From Topomyia yanbarensis (lineage: Eukaryota; Arthropoda; Insecta; Diptera; Culicidae), in the NCBI RefSeq assembly GCF_030247195.1, contig NC_080671.1, forward strand, positions 413,798,044-413,862,043: DNA of 64,000 bases, read 5' to 3'. The translations under genes were made by a program, and so were the position numbers. The notes under the pieces were generated by a model. That model was not told the DNA's origin and searched no databases. It saw nothing but the letters and a program-made list of their open reading frames with translations. Positions 24,758 to 36,140 of the stretch are shown piece by piece. How positions within the stretch are numbered: position 1 is the first letter of the stretch; every line of letters begins with the position of its first letter.

Positions 24758-24941
24758 GTGCTGATGACGAGTTTGGTCTCGCCCAAAAAAAGATGGGTGG
24801 GTAATGTCTGCGACATAACCGGAGAGATGTAGAATACATAAGGAACACGTTCTTCAAATATGTTGATACTCATTAGGATTTTCGGACAAAAGCTGATTTG
24901 GGCGAGGAATATTTCAAATTATTCTTTACAAAAATGATGGT

Positions 24942-24957
24942 GGTCCTGAAAAGGACC
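24942..24957 (-). promoter_or_regulatory. Histone mRNA 3' stem-loop, copy 0
   Basis: The minus strand reads GGTCCTTTTCAGGACC, a perfect six-pair stem with a TTTC loop, the signal bound by stem-loop binding protein in replication-dependent histone mRNAs. It is followed by ACCACCAT, as at 26414. Confidence 0.7.
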
Positions 24958-25075
24958 GGTTTTGTTGGCGTTGTTGGCCTTGGTGAGGGAGATGGCTAAC
25001 GATGAAATTAATTGTTAGCATGAGGAAGTCGCGTAGTACTGGCCAATGGAAGAACAGATAATAATTGATTCCTGA
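24958..25075 (-). pseudogene. Possible highly decayed histone H3 3' end
   Basis: Upstream of the stem-loop the minus strand has a stretch spaced like the H3 tail codons, starting TTGGCC and ending CATGCTAA. Only a few residues agree. The call depends mainly on the stem-loop and the neighbouring copies. Confidence 0.35.
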
Positions 25076-25397
25076 AAATCAATTTTTCTTTATTCATGTA
25101 AATTATACATACTTACAAATCTAACAGAAGATTCCTGATCATATTTCTGAATCATTAGTGCGAACATTGTGTAATTTGGTTAAGTACAATGAAAGTTACA
25201 AACTTTCCAAACTTTCGACCTGTTCATTCAGAAATATTGAAATGGGGTGTCGTGGTCACAATAAAAAAAGATGGGTGGGTAATGTCTGTCACATATCCGG
25301 AGCGTCGTGATTTCAATTCGAGACGTTAATTTAAATCTACCCAGCAAACCAGTAAGCACTAAAGTAAGCAGCATATTGACTATATAAGAGCTGTCCG

Positions 25398-25512
25398 ATG
25401 TTTATAAGCTTTATATGGGCTTTACAAATGTTTATAAGCTGCATAGTAGCTTTACACATGTTTATAAGTTTTATACAAGCTTTTCGAATGTTTATAAGCA
25501 TTACAAGCATTA
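25398..25512. repeat. 30 bp tandem repeat, four copies
   Basis: ATGTTTATAAG begins at 25398, 25428, 25458 and 25488, with units that differ at a few positions. Confidence 0.85.
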
Positions 25513-26413
25513 AGCATTAAAATAGACCGTATATGGGTATATGAAGCTATACTTTAGAGCCTAAAAACCCTGTAGTTGTAAGCCGTAAGCGGTAGTCAGT
25601 GATGCCTTTATAATGCCGTTTATGCTTGACATTTCTATTAAACTAAAGCAATGAAGTCCAAATCAAAACAAATATGATATGGTGCACTTTGTAAGCTCAA
25701 GAAAAAGCTTGTCGGCTTCGGAGATTTGGCACAAACAAATTAAAGTTAACTAAATCTTTGAGCCATAAAATGATACGAAACTGCGATGAATTACTTTTAA
25801 GTTTAGTGTAGGAAGGGAAGTAATTTCAAAAATAAAATATTCCCAAAACCATGCTTCTGTTCGTCTGTGAGTGAAATCAACTTCCAATCGAACCAAAAAC
25901 CGTTCGATTAAAGAACGGCAAATATCATTTACATGACCAAATGCTCAAATGGATCAAACAGCAAGCGCACTGGAACAACTTATCCCCCATATCTTCCAGA
26001 AGCAGAAGTTCGAGCCTGGATCAAACGCTGTATAGAAAAAAGTCAAACACATGTGGCAGATAGACCATGAAAGATAGAAAGAGAGAAAAACAGTCTTTCC
26101 TCCATTTTCGTTTTGTTTTTTTTTCCAACCAGTGGGTTCTACCCATTACACAAATTGTTTTGACATTCCTCCATAGGCGCGGTTGAAAAGTGGGAGTAGG
26201 CTGCATATCAGCCGAATATTTCGCCAAAAGTGGCTTTTGAACAGCACTCATGTACAATATGATGCCTATAAGCTCAGTTACCCTTGTTCTATACGCGACT
26301 ATAGAACCGAATTGATGACATTTTTACGGCTTAGTGGTTACTTGGGTAATAATATTCAACAGAATCACGTTTGAATGGGAAATTTTCAAATAATTCTCTA
26401 TGGTAATAATGGT
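25513..26413. other. Non-coding, nothing firm
   Basis: No coding region recognised between the 30 bp array and the next histone-like 3' end. Confidence 0.4.
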
Positions 26414-26429
26414 GGTTCTGAAAAGAACC
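26414..26429 (-). promoter_or_regulatory. Histone mRNA 3' stem-loop, copy 1
   Basis: The minus strand reads GGTTCTTTTCAGAACC, a perfect six-pair stem with a TTTC loop, located about 40 bp beyond the H3-like sequence. Confidence 0.85.
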
Positions 26430-26467
26430 TTTGGTATCGGCGTTGGTGTTGATGGTGATGCGCTGGA

Positions 26468-26627
26468 TCGTTGGATATTTTTGGCATGATAGTTACGTGC
26501 CTGGCGAACTGTTTTGTAGCCTCGAACAAAACGACAAGACTGGCTTCTTCGGGTACCATTACGGCTGAACTTTATAAGCTTAGCTCGACGTTGAAATCCT
26601 GCACAATCTCACGAATCAGACACTGGT
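26468..26627 (-). pseudogene. Histone H3 pseudogene 1 (C-terminal half)
   Basis: Translation on the minus strand gives pieces of histone H3: REIVQDF (H3 REIAQDF), SSAVM, EEAS, LFEAT and then, after a shift, VTIMPK. H3 is a core nucleosome protein. The copy lacks the N-terminal half, has an in-frame stop after the residues equivalent to DLRF, and a deletion inside [14 protein letters not shown]. The histone stem-loop lies downstream, so this derives from a replication-dependent H3 gene. Confidence 0.8.
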
Positions 26628-26959
26628 AGGGCCATTTTGTTTGCTACTAGCACGGAGCTGCACAAAAAATCATTTAATGCAGTTAGTTCACGGGGGCTGC
26701 CAAAAAGCTTGAATAGAAGCATGCGACTTCAACGTTTCTCTTAAACACATGCAACAACACATTCGTTTTGGTAATACTGATAATAACAGTAGAAAGGAAT
26801 GGAAAAGCAGTGCACGAAACGAGCGAGAGGATAATTTAAATTTTTGTTCCGTGTGCAAGCTACTTCTTTCCACCCAACGTATTATGTTGCTTGTTGAAAA
26901 TTTGCTACACACCTTAAAATAAAAGTTTCAGTTTAACTCTCACTAGAACACAATTGATT

Positions 26960-26975
26960 GGTCCTGAAAAGAACC
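26960..26975 (-). promoter_or_regulatory. Histone mRNA 3' stem-loop, copy 2
   Basis: The minus strand reads GGTTCTTTTCAGGACC. One T-G wobble; loop TTTC. Confidence 0.85.
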
Positions 26976-27004
26976 GTTGCTTTTATTGTAATTTACGCCC
27001 ACTC

Positions 27005-27285
27005 CCACAAACCGACCAAGTAGGCATCAGTGGCTTCATTACGGCTGAGTTTTGTAAGCGTAGCTCGACTTTGAAGTAATACACAACCTTACGAACCAGA
27101 CGCTGGAATGTTAGCCAGCGGATTAGTTGCTCCGTTGCCCTTTAGTTGGGGCGAAATACTAGCATGGCGACAGTTCCTGATCGGTAGTTGGTTGCGATGG
27201 GCCACCAGTAGCTGGGGCACTTTTGCGGACCGTCATCATCGCCAACTGCTTTCCTCCGGTGGACTGGCTGCTTGCTAGTGCTTGA
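27005..27285 (-). pseudogene. Histone H3 pseudogene 2
   Basis: The minus strand carries the whole H3 order except the C-terminus: an N-terminal stretch with [10 protein letters not shown] where H3 has TKQTARKSTGGKA, SAPATG, ELSPC and FAPTKGQ (from VALREIRRYQK), then QRLVRKVV-like, SSAVM, DAYLVGL. The last 35 codons are deleted before the stem-loop. No ATG at the expected place; several small indels. Upstream at 27325-27345 is a TATA-like CATATATGA and a leader shared with pseudogene 3. Same orientation as its neighbours. Confidence 0.85.
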
Positions 27286-28028
27286 ACGAATACGAATGAT
27301 GAGAAAAACCGACCGACCAATATTCATATATGAAAACACGAGAAAGCACTACTATCGCTCTCCCGCTCGTTTTCGTGCCATTCCTGTGCCTTTCCTTTCC
27401 GTTCGGCTACCAATACTAGCATAACCAAAACGAATATTCTGTCTTTCCATCGCCTTCAATCTAGTGGCCAGTCCTAGCAAACTTGCATGTTCAGTTTTTC
27501 AATAACAACATTCCAACAATATTTTCAAAGAATGTTGCAGATTTGAAAAGAAGGAAGGAGAAGATTTTCACAAATTTAAATTCTTTTGTTTTATTTGTTA
27601 GCGCTGATAAAGGCTATTTAGTTTGCTACTAGCAAGGAGCTGCACAAACAAATCGATTTATGCAGTTAATCAACGGAGGCTGCCAAAAAGTTCGAATAAA
27701 AGCATGCGACTAGTGTACTTTGCATGTTCTATATTTTATCAATACTAGAGAGGATCAATAAAATAATTCAAATTGTTATAGCGACATGCAATTGTGGCAA
27801 CACTGGCCATGAGATGGTGGGGGAACACTCACATTCGTTTTAGTTATGATGGTAGTAGCAGCAGAAAGGAATGGAAAAGCAGTGCACGAAAACGAGCGAG
27901 AGAAGATAATTTAAATTCTCTTTCTTTCTTTCCACACATCGTATTTCTTATATTGCTTTCTGAAAATTATTTGTTATACACCATAAAATGTAAATTTCAG
28001 TTTAACTCTTATTAGAACACAATTTATT

Positions 28029-28044
28029 GGTCCTGTAAAGAACC
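28029..28044 (-). promoter_or_regulatory. Histone mRNA 3' stem-loop, copy 3 (loop variant)
   Basis: The minus strand reads GGTTCTTTACAGGACC; the loop is TTTA instead of TTTC. Confidence 0.8.
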
Positions 28045-28072
28045 GTTTATTGTTTTATTGCGGGAGCATAAT

Positions 28073-28400
28073 TCAGACGCACTCCCCGCGGACACGGTGA
28101 GCTAGAAAGCACTATTTTGCATTCTCGAACAAACCGACCAAGTAGGCATCGTTGGCTTCTCGGGGCATCATTACGACTGAGCTTTGTAAGCGTAGCTCGA
28201 CTTTGCAGTCCTGCACAATCTCACGACCCAGACGCTGGAACGATAGCCTACTCTGTTGCCCTTTAGTTGGGGCGAAATTCTTGCAGGGCGACAGTTCCTG
28301 ATCGGGTTGCGATGAGTCACCAGTAGCTGGGGCACTTTTTCCGCCGTCGTCATCGCCGACTGCTTTTCTTCGGTGGACTGGCTGCTTGCTAGTGCTTGAA
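28073..28400 (-). pseudogene. Histone H3 pseudogene 3 (near full length)
   Basis: Best H3 relic. The minus strand gives KSAPATG near residue 30, a frame-shifted VALREI region, then [35 protein letters not shown], and a final RVRGECV stop that matches the H3 end RIRGERA. The segment HAKRVTIMPKDIQLA is mostly deleted and no ATG survives. Stem-loop follows 29 bp after the stop. The promoter-like TATATAAAT (about 28437-28446) and a leader containing TCGGTCGGTTTTTCTCATC lie upstream. Promoter and stem-loop together indicate DNA-level duplication, not a reverse-transcribed polyadenylated mRNA. Confidence 0.88.
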
Positions 28401-28433
28401 CGAATACGAATGATGAGAAAAACCGACCGACAG

Positions 28434-28448
28434 ATATTTATATAATCG
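28434..28448 (-). promoter_or_regulatory. TATA-like box of H3 pseudogene 3
   Basis: The minus strand reads GATTATATAAATATC, followed about 30 bp later by the conserved leader. Confidence 0.6.
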
Positions 28449-28560
28449 CGCTAATATGCACTACTATCGCTTTCTCCCTCGTTCTCGTGCCGTGCATGAG
28501 CCTTTCCTTTCCGTCCGGCTTCTAATGGCCTAACCAAAGGAATATGCCGTCTTTCCCCCA

Positions 28561-28987
28561 CCAAGTGCTCTCGTCAAGCAACCCAATGCGAATAACCATA
28601 CGAACAAACATGTAGTGGACCTATATATAAACTTTTCATTATTTTATTGTTCGGTTGGTCTACCATAACGACGGCTCTGTGCGGGATGGGCTGAAAATTT
28701 TTACTTTTCCGAGTCGTTTTCGAAAGATTTTTCAAAACACATTTTTTTTGTTATTAGTACATGTTATACATACTTCAAATTTTAATACAGCATAGAGGAA
28801 CATATTTGCAACAAATTGGCCTAAAAATCAAATCATTCTGTTAAGTATGATAAAAGTTATTAACGTTCAAAATCTGACGCGGCGCCGCAGCCGATATTTT
28901 GAAACGGGACCCCTATATTGAAACCTTAAATGTATTCTACATTAAAAATTCCCGTTTGGAAAGTTTTTTTTCGGTTCAATATTCCAT
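28561..28987. other. Non-coding between H3 block and right inverted arm
   Basis: AT-rich; faint resemblance in layout to 25060-25250 (TTAAGTA, AAAGTTA). No gene seen. Confidence 0.4.
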
Positions 28988-29612
28988 AAAACATGAACTT
29001 CTGCGCTTGCTATCGAGACATCGCTCGGTACCAGCCACTGGTTTGAGCATTCGTGCAAGACGTGTGACTTTTTGAATTTTAGTTTCTAACTGGTGCCAAT
29101 TTGGTGCTGAGAGCGAGTAAAGGCGCTATAACCTAGGCTTATTAGCCAGGACAGGGTTAAATACCTCTGTCCCATCCCAGGAAAGGACCGAAGGAATGAC
29201 AATAACCCTTTTAGCCCAACGATTTATCAAAACCCCATTAAATTGAAACGGTCGGTACGGTTGTCCACATTTCTACCTTATTCAAGGTTGAAAATAATTC
29301 ACTGATTAAATTCTTCATTAAATGAACAGTTTGATTGCCGTATAATTTTAAATCATCTTCATTTTGTACGCTGCACAGTTGGCCTGGCCGCTTTAATGTT
29401 TGTGTCACATATCATATGTACCACAAACATTAATATTGGCAAGAAAAATTGAAGGCGAACGTCTGCAATTTTCCAGGATCCCTACATGTATTGGCTGTGT
29501 ATGTGTAGACTAGACTAGACTAGATAACTGGCACCAATCTGGTGCTGGTTTAGACTTATGTAACTAGCATTAAGTTGGTGTTAGTTACTGACGAGGAGAA
29601 TCCGAAACACTA
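28988..29612. repeat. Right arm of the inverted repeat enclosing the histone block
   Basis: The arm is in two pieces, 28988-29120 and 29528-29612, which together match 24568-24757 in inverted orientation. The pieces are separated by a 0.4 kb insertion. Confidence 0.75.
29121..29527 (+). mobile_element. Retroposon insertion with about 21 bp target duplication and TAGAC tail
   Basis: Left flank AACTGGTGCCAATTTGGTGC and right flank AACTGGCACCAATCTGGTGC are near-identical direct copies of sequence that occurs once in the left arm at 24640-24660. The insert ends in three TAGAC units. Long duplications and a short-repeat tail fit a non-LTR or SINE insertion. No protein recognised. Confidence 0.65.
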
Positions 29613-29639
29613 AAAAAAACAAATATTTAGATCCAAATT

Positions 29640-30010
29640 TGGTTGATGCAAGCACAGTGTGGAAACGATCACAAAGTTAGTAGAGGCACAAAATTAGTAT
29701 TGGGGACTTCTGAGATCGCGAAAAAAGGAGAGCTAGATATGGATATTGTTTGTTTTCGGCAAGAGATATTGTGGAACATATAGGGTAGATCGCGGCTTGT
29801 CATTACAATCTGGACCGGAACGTTACGCTGTCTTCTTCGGGCCCGAAGGGAACGCATTAGTACATCTTCCACCCTGTACACCCTGGCAATCATTCAACAA
29901 TTGAAGTGTCAGTCATATTTCCTCATATCTTCCAGACAACGCAATTCACTGGTACCGTTGCAGGTGCAGATCTACTACCAGAATATTGGTGGTTAGAATT
30001 CCTGCACTAA
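29640..30010 (-). pseudogene. 3' end of RNase H-type non-LTR ORF2, fragment
   Basis: The minus strand reads CTCNGT, then RVYRVEDVLMRSLRARRRQR and TSRDLPYM, corresponding to the extreme C-terminus of the ORF2 at 37 kb (DSLRA, then VPVRDVLASRDILYM). Upstream part has stops. Useful because it shows that an Arg codon follows SLRA in a relative. Confidence 0.75.
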
Positions 30011-30640
30011 TGCTTACCGTGTACCCTGCTCTCGCTACTGCTACGACATAATCGCACGCACCGAGACATGACTCAACGACGAAACGTAGTCAAATCAGGT
30101 AATCAGTTCTGCTTAGGATATCTTCAGATGCATAATAGTGTCAGAGCAGAGAGTTACATCTAACATCTCTTCCCTGCCAGATCGTGCAAACGTTGGACGA
30201 TTTACTACGTTAAGTATATGTAGATTTATACTAATCAGGTCGGTTGTCACAGTAAAGATGGACTTGTCTGTCGATACCAGGACACATGCTAGTGAACTCG
30301 GGTGATTCGTAGTTATGCTGCCTAAGCTCGACTCTCATTAGCAAAAGACAAAAATTAAGCCCGTACGATATTAAGCCAATTCTAATGACCTTCTAGTTTT
30401 CTGATCTATTTAATTCACATTCTTGCCCTCACTCGAGTACTATGGCTCTAATTTTCATAACTTGCCCTACCCAGTAATCTCTAGCTAATTGAATGTCGTT
30501 AAAATGTAAAAAATGTACTAATCAAGTATTCTATCAATTCGGTGCCTCTCAAATTGATATCGAACTGCCTTAAATTATCTGGTGGGCATTTGCATCGCTG
30601 CCGATTGTCCGGATCAATATAATAGAATATTACCAACATC
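30011..30640. other. Non-coding, nothing recognised
   Basis: No coding region or clear repeat; the last part may belong to the transposon relic that follows. Confidence 0.4.
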
Positions 30641-31198
30641 CTAGTGGACGAAATGGGAACAAAAATCCAATGGGTCCATTCTTTTGGTGAAATACTTCAG
30701 CCCGCCGGATACCATACGGTTAGCTATTAAGTAGTTCGTATAATGCACTGAGGCCAAATCCGGATAAAACAATACTGGCCCCTCATGCTCCCTGATCATT
30801 GGTAGCAAACACCGATTCGAGAATTCCCGGACGTACGTAACAGTCTTCATTATCTGTGATGTCACTCACGGCTCAGACCATATTCCGCATTCGCAAATAG
30901 CTTGCCAAACTATGTATAGCCTTTTCACTGAATTCTGGCCCTCACGCACGGAGTAATATTGATATCCCGGTAGTGTCACATAGTCAAATTTGATATGTTT
31001 CATCGTCCGTGACAGTACACACCGATTTCCCACACAGTAGACCGTCACAGAATTTCGAAACCCGCGTTTTAACGAGTGCAGCCTGATTTTCACTCCGTTA
31101 GGCCAGCGTCTGCTGGTCAGGATTGAGCATTTGATTATTGTTGTATTATCAATCAGATGAATAACTTCTAGGCAGGATTTGAATTCAGAAAAATTCAA
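30641..31198 (-). pseudogene. Tc1/mariner-like transposase relic 2
   Basis: Two minus frames in succession. The first (31198-30866) contains YIVWQAICECG, typical of the core between catalytic residues. The second (30865-30641) contains MIREHEGPVLFYPDLASVHY, with the second catalytic Asp, and FTKRMDP at the position of the usual FVPKDMNP. The frame change and the loss of the last Asp/Glu region mark it as dead. TIRs not found. Confidence 0.8.
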
Positions 31199-33559
31199 AA
31201 TATTTCAAGTTAGTGGTATGTATTTGAATGCTGAATTGAATGGCACAATAAAATTTCATATACGAGAATTTGTTCTCAAGTTATGAACTTTAATAGTAAA
31301 GAGTAGTAAAACAAAAATCTTTGAAAAATTTGTCTTCGCGATCACATTGAAGAATTTCACAGCGTAAAACAGCACATCTTCATTTTGGCGGTTAATCCAC
31401 CTAGGAGTAATTATAGCGAATTTACTCTTCAAGCAAATTCAATTCGAGATTGAACGACTTTAGTAAAGTTTTCGAAAATGTTATTTCAAACAACTTTGTT
31501 GAAGGCATGAATTTCTAAAGCTATTTGCACACGAAGTGACAGGATACACGCCGCAAAAATATTCGCTATGGATTTTGTTCTATCTAGTTCAACTCTGTTG
31601 CTTTTGCCGCATTTGAATAGCTGGAACAAAATTCATGGCGAAGATTTTTGTGGCATACGTCCTGTCGCCTCGTATCTGAAGCTACAATAAAACGTTATAT
31701 TGAAGAGAACTGACATTAGGAAAATTTTCTGAATATTGCTAATATCTCAATATGCTGCATTTATGAAGCCTTCATATTTTCAGCAAATTTTTTTAAAGTG
31801 ACATTTTCAATAACTTTTCTGAAGACACCAAGTCTCTTGCTATTTTTGAAGAAATAATTATCTATAATTACTTCTAGGATAATTAATCACTTAAATTATC
31901 ATATCAAAACATGCATGTGTGTGTGTCATTAAAACTCACACAATCTTCGCAGAGATGACTGAACTGATTTATACAAACTTAGTTTCAACTGAAAGGTATA
32001 ACGCTCCCATAAGCTATTATTGAATTTTTAGTTTAGTCGGTTCCGAAGTTACAAGTTGAAGAGTGCGGTCACACAGCAAATTCCCTTATAAACTGGTAAC
32101 ATTATCATGTCCGAATGACGTAATACATATCAAAAAGGGTCCAACATTACTTTGATTTGCTGGTCTAGATCACTAATGATCAATCAAAGTAGCTTTGACC
32201 ACCTATGACGATTCTTGATTCCCAGCGGAACTCGTCAAGTTCCTAAACTAATATAATATCTAAACCCAGAGAATTTTTTACCGATTTTCGGAAACTTAAT
32301 TTCAAATGAAAGGTATTGGTATTGGTTGCTATTAAATTTCATTCGGTTCTGACTTTCGGTTCCGGAGTTACAAGTTGGTTAGTAAGGTCTCACTGGAATT
32401 TCTCATACAAATCATTTCAATCGTAATAGCTCGTCCAGACATGCCGTAGACTTAGGTGATTCGCATTTCCAATACCAAAATATCCTGACTCCTGCGGTAG
32501 CAGACAAAGGGTTAAGTTGCCGGTAAACTCTAAGCTTGCTCATATAATCCCTTTCCACGCTTTTCTAAACTTTCTTCCTTCAACTTCTTGCGTAATATGG
32601 CTCTTAATATTGAAAAATATAATTCACTTTCCAGTCCCTTGCTAATTGATTAAAAATCGTTAAAAACATAAAAAAGGAAAATTGACTCACTCTTAGTCGG
32701 TAATAAAAAAGAAAAAAAATACCTCAGGGGCTAAAAATCTAGTGAAATAATCACTAAATGACTTCGATTTGCAGGTCTTGTTCACTGATTGCCAATCAAA
32801 CATTCTTTAAATATATTGTTCACTATCGACATTTCCGGAAGCCCCGGATTCCGAGTATATTTCACAATTAAAGTCACATCGGTTCTTCGGTGATGACTGA
32901 GCCGATTATCACAAACCAAGTCCTAAATGGAAGGCATAATATGCAGTTGAGTGCTGCATCGCTTCTTCCCCTTATCCTTAGATTATGACTTCGGACCATC
33001 GTTGATGATGAGTATTCCCGGCAACAAAATTAGCTGGATACCGTTTCATTTTGATGCGAGCATATCTGCCTTTCTCAGATTCCAGATAAGATGAACTTAG
33101 GATCTGCTCGTTCCAATGAGATTGACCTGGTAATGAATGCGTATCGGATACTGAGTTCATCTGAGGACAACCTTTGACCTGTTCTCACGACCACCATTGT
33201 GAGGGAAAAACATCAAGTACAAATTAGCAAAGAAATATCCCCCATATTTTAGCCATATTTTAGTGATTTACCAGTTTTAAGGTTTAACTGTAAAATTCAC
33301 TAATTTTGTAAACCGGTAATATATTATTCATTTTTCTAATCATAATAAAACTAGTTTTCGAGTTATCCGACATTGAAAAATGTTCAATTTCAAAAATTTC
33401 TAAAGCTCAAAAAAAATATGTGTCGATTATTTTTCGCTAAAGAATTCAAAAAGGACAATTCAAAGAAAATACTAAATTTGGTTTGTTAATGTGACGTTCA
33501 TTTAAATAATTCGATTTAATTCTCTTTCTGATTTCATTTTTTTTTATTTTCTACTTTTT
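31199..33559. repeat. Diverged copies of a dispersed non-coding repeat
   Basis: GATGACTGAACTGATTTATA (31957), TTAATTTCAAATGAAAGGTAT (32297) and GATGACTGAGCCGATTATCA (32894) begin related segments that include GAAAGGTAT and CCGGAGTTACAAGTTG or CCGAAGTTACAAGTTG. ACTTTGATTTGCTGGTCT and ACTTCGATTTGCAGGTCT also recur (32150 and 32761). No coding region. Confidence 0.5.
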
Positions 33560-33660
33560 ATTCGAGGTTTTTTTTCGAGCAAGACTCGAACCTGCGTTTT
33601 CCCCATGTCTAGTTGGTTGTTTTGTTTGGTATGTATTTTACAAACTAAATAATGAGGGTT
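33560..33660 (-). mobile_element. tRNA-derived SINE fragment
   Basis: The minus strand has CGCAGGTTCGAGTCTTGCTC, a good pol III B box in a T-arm-like context, followed by an A-rich tail. The A box half is not clear. Confidence 0.5.
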
Positions 33661-36131
33661 TGAGTACTGCTAGGGGGTTTAAATCGCATTTAACATGTAT
33701 ATAATACAAAAGTAAAAAAAAAATCTGTCTTGTTATTCCTTTGACCGATTAATTACCAAAGATACAGTGGTTCTCTTTGCGGCTGTAGAAACAATTGGGC
33801 TTATCTCATGGTTCGCGCTGAATAATTTCTCCAATTGCAACTACCACTCTCACCATATCGCTCTCGAACTATCACATGCAGCCTAGATATTGTTCGTCAT
33901 TTAATGTCCTTTTGGTTTGATAATGTCAGGTTTGGTTTCCAGTGAATATGAAATAATAAACAATCAGGATCGAATCGAGATAGCGAGCGATTATATTCAG
34001 ACGATAGTTTAAAATTGTCCTGAAAATATACTCTCTCATACAGGTTAAGCACCTCTGTTCCACGGAAAGACAACGGGCAACTTGACTAAGCACTATCATC
34101 GCCCACCGATCCTTCAATACCCACCCAACAGAACTGCGTCGTCGACCAGAGTTTCAATACGCTTTGAATTGTCGTCGGTATCTCGGTATGGCCGGAACCC
34201 GAAGGTGCCGAACGGAAACCGGAAAGCTTTCGTTTCATCGGATACGACTACGGCTGGTGCGTAACGTATCTACACTTGCATACACATTACATATTTGCAT
34301 ATACATTTGCAGATGGCCCGGCTGAAATGGGGCAGGCATACTGACTTCGAGAAAAGCTCCTCTCGCCAGCACTGTCCAATATAGCTTTACCGGGCGCACA
34401 ACCGTGCGCTCGTTGGTGTGACAGTCTGATGGATGCTTTGGGTGACAATGTGCGGAAAGGCAGTACAGACAACTTCCGTTAGAGTTGCTTTTCCGTTTCT
34501 CTTCTCCGGAAGTTCTCGTCGGCAAATCGCTGTCTGCTGCAATTGAAGGCCCCCGTCCCGTTTCGCAGTAAGTCGTCTTGGTTTGTTTCGTGTTGGGTTC
34601 CTCCTTCAATTACGTCGAAGCTGCGCGTAACATTGTATGGAATGGCAGCTTGGACCGGATTATTTATGAATACAACCGAGACCTTTTGCATGCAATAACG
34701 ACCAGGTTGGTAAGCCATCGGCAGAAGGCATAAATTATACAATTTGTGGTTATTAGTACGGAACTGGTAGTAAAGCAGGGTTTATTATTACGTGGAATTA
34801 ATACCGATTATAATAAGTGCTGACTTAAAGACTGGCACAGTTTCAGCTGGAGTAAGTCTGTATGATATATCGGATTATTATTGCATAAACTTAAACCCAG
34901 TTTCCAAAGTGCACCATACCTATCCATCGAGTATAATGTTTATAATCACGAAAAACGTACCATACATGTTGTTATTCAGTAAACATTTGAAGCATTCAAA
35001 ACGTCGCCGCTCTACAGGGATGTGCTCCAAAACATGAATCAGAGTACCAATGCAAACAAGTACTTGTAGTCAAGTTGGTACGAGGACCCTGCCTTTCTGC
35101 TGAGTGTAGATACAAACTGCAGCGCACCCTTCACGGCCTGCAATTCAAGTGTATGCATTTAAATAAACGAGATGAAATAATTTCATCTACTTATGCAGTC
35201 GGCTGAAAGTTTTCCAAGGCTGCCGTTGAGCAAAGTTTTCATCATGTGAAACTCTGAAGAATCTTTTTCGCTTAGTAATGCTCTCTTCCTGGCTGCACAA
35301 AGAGCGAAGATTCGACACAAAAAGTTGCGCAAATAAAATTTTCCCGGAACAACATCCACGGCAATAAGCTCCAATGGTAAAACCCTACATGAGCCAACCC
35401 CCCAAATACTCAGGTGAACCAATTTGACGCTTATCGCCATTACGAAACAGAATATTCGCTCCCATCCAAGCCGTGACTTGACAAGAACGCTTAACTCAGC
35501 GGAAAAGTAATGCAAAGAAAACCCACACCCGCACACACGCGGAACCATTCGCCGACAGCAAATGGGTGCTAAACAGTTTGCCTTTTGGGCGCCGCCGCCA
35601 GTCGGTTTCATCAGCAACATTTACGAGTGTTCCGGAACTGTTCCCGCTAATTGTTACCGCAGGAAGTGGAGCAAAGTAATGGGTAGCTTGTGTGGGGGCG
35701 ATGATCTGCAGAAGAAGAAAGAGATTATGGTTGAGTTTCGTAATGTTCGTTACGAGCTTGAGGGGAAGTTACTGGCGGTACAGTTAACACGAAAACATAT
35801 TATATTGACTATAATTGTGGTTTTTCAAGTAGTAGTTGAATGTCGGCATGGGTAGTTAAAAGTTTTTGATTCTCGCGAAAATAATCAGTTGAAAAACAAA
35901 AGAAAATAAAAAGCTTACTAAACAAAGTTTAGTGCATTGTTTACCAAGAGGTAAAGGTGCAATTAAAAAATCCAGTTGAAAACAGTTTAAAGTATGAATT
36001 AAAATAATGTTTTGTTTCTATAATGACTTGAAAGTTCCGAAGAAAATTGCATCACTAACACAAACACAGTAGGAAAATATCGTGTAAATTTACGAGCATC
36101 AAAAATAACAAAGTTTTAGGATTTACATGTA
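33661..36131. other. Long stretch with no recognised gene
   Basis: Moderate GC content from 34080 to 35700. Frames up to 145 codons occur on the minus strand but have no recognisable domain. Possibly intronic or intergenic unique sequence. Confidence 0.4.
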
Positions 36132-36140
36132 GCTTTTGTA
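36132..36140. repeat. Target-site duplication, 3' side of the full-length non-LTR element
   Basis: GCTTTTGTA immediately precedes the poly-T (poly-A on the minus strand) at 36141-36151. The partner is 42517-42525. Confidence 0.8.

Larger units (their letters stand above)
24788..25303. repeat. Direct repeat pair AAGATGGGTGGGTAATGTCTG
   Basis: About 35 bp (AGATGGGTGGGTAATGTCTG then ACATA and CCGGAG) occurs at about 24790 and 25270, flanking the outermost histone-like 3' end. Confidence 0.65.
26640..28560. repeat. Tandem duplication of an H3 gene unit, about 1.07 kb
   Basis: Landmarks recur in order at about 1 kb spacing: GCTACTAGCA (26643 and 27622), AAAGGAATGGAAAAGCAGTG (26795 and 27864), TTTCAGTTTAACTCT (26926 and 27998), the stem-loop (26960 and 28029) and the H3-like body. 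The duplication includes promoter, body and 3' end. Confidence 0.8.

Noticed and set aside
26468..28400. Functional histone H3 genes
   Set aside because: No ATG at the expected place, in-frame stops, frameshifts and deletions in every copy.
35183..35620. 145-codon minus-strand frame
   Set aside because: No recognisable domain, composition not clearly coding, no splice or neighbour support.
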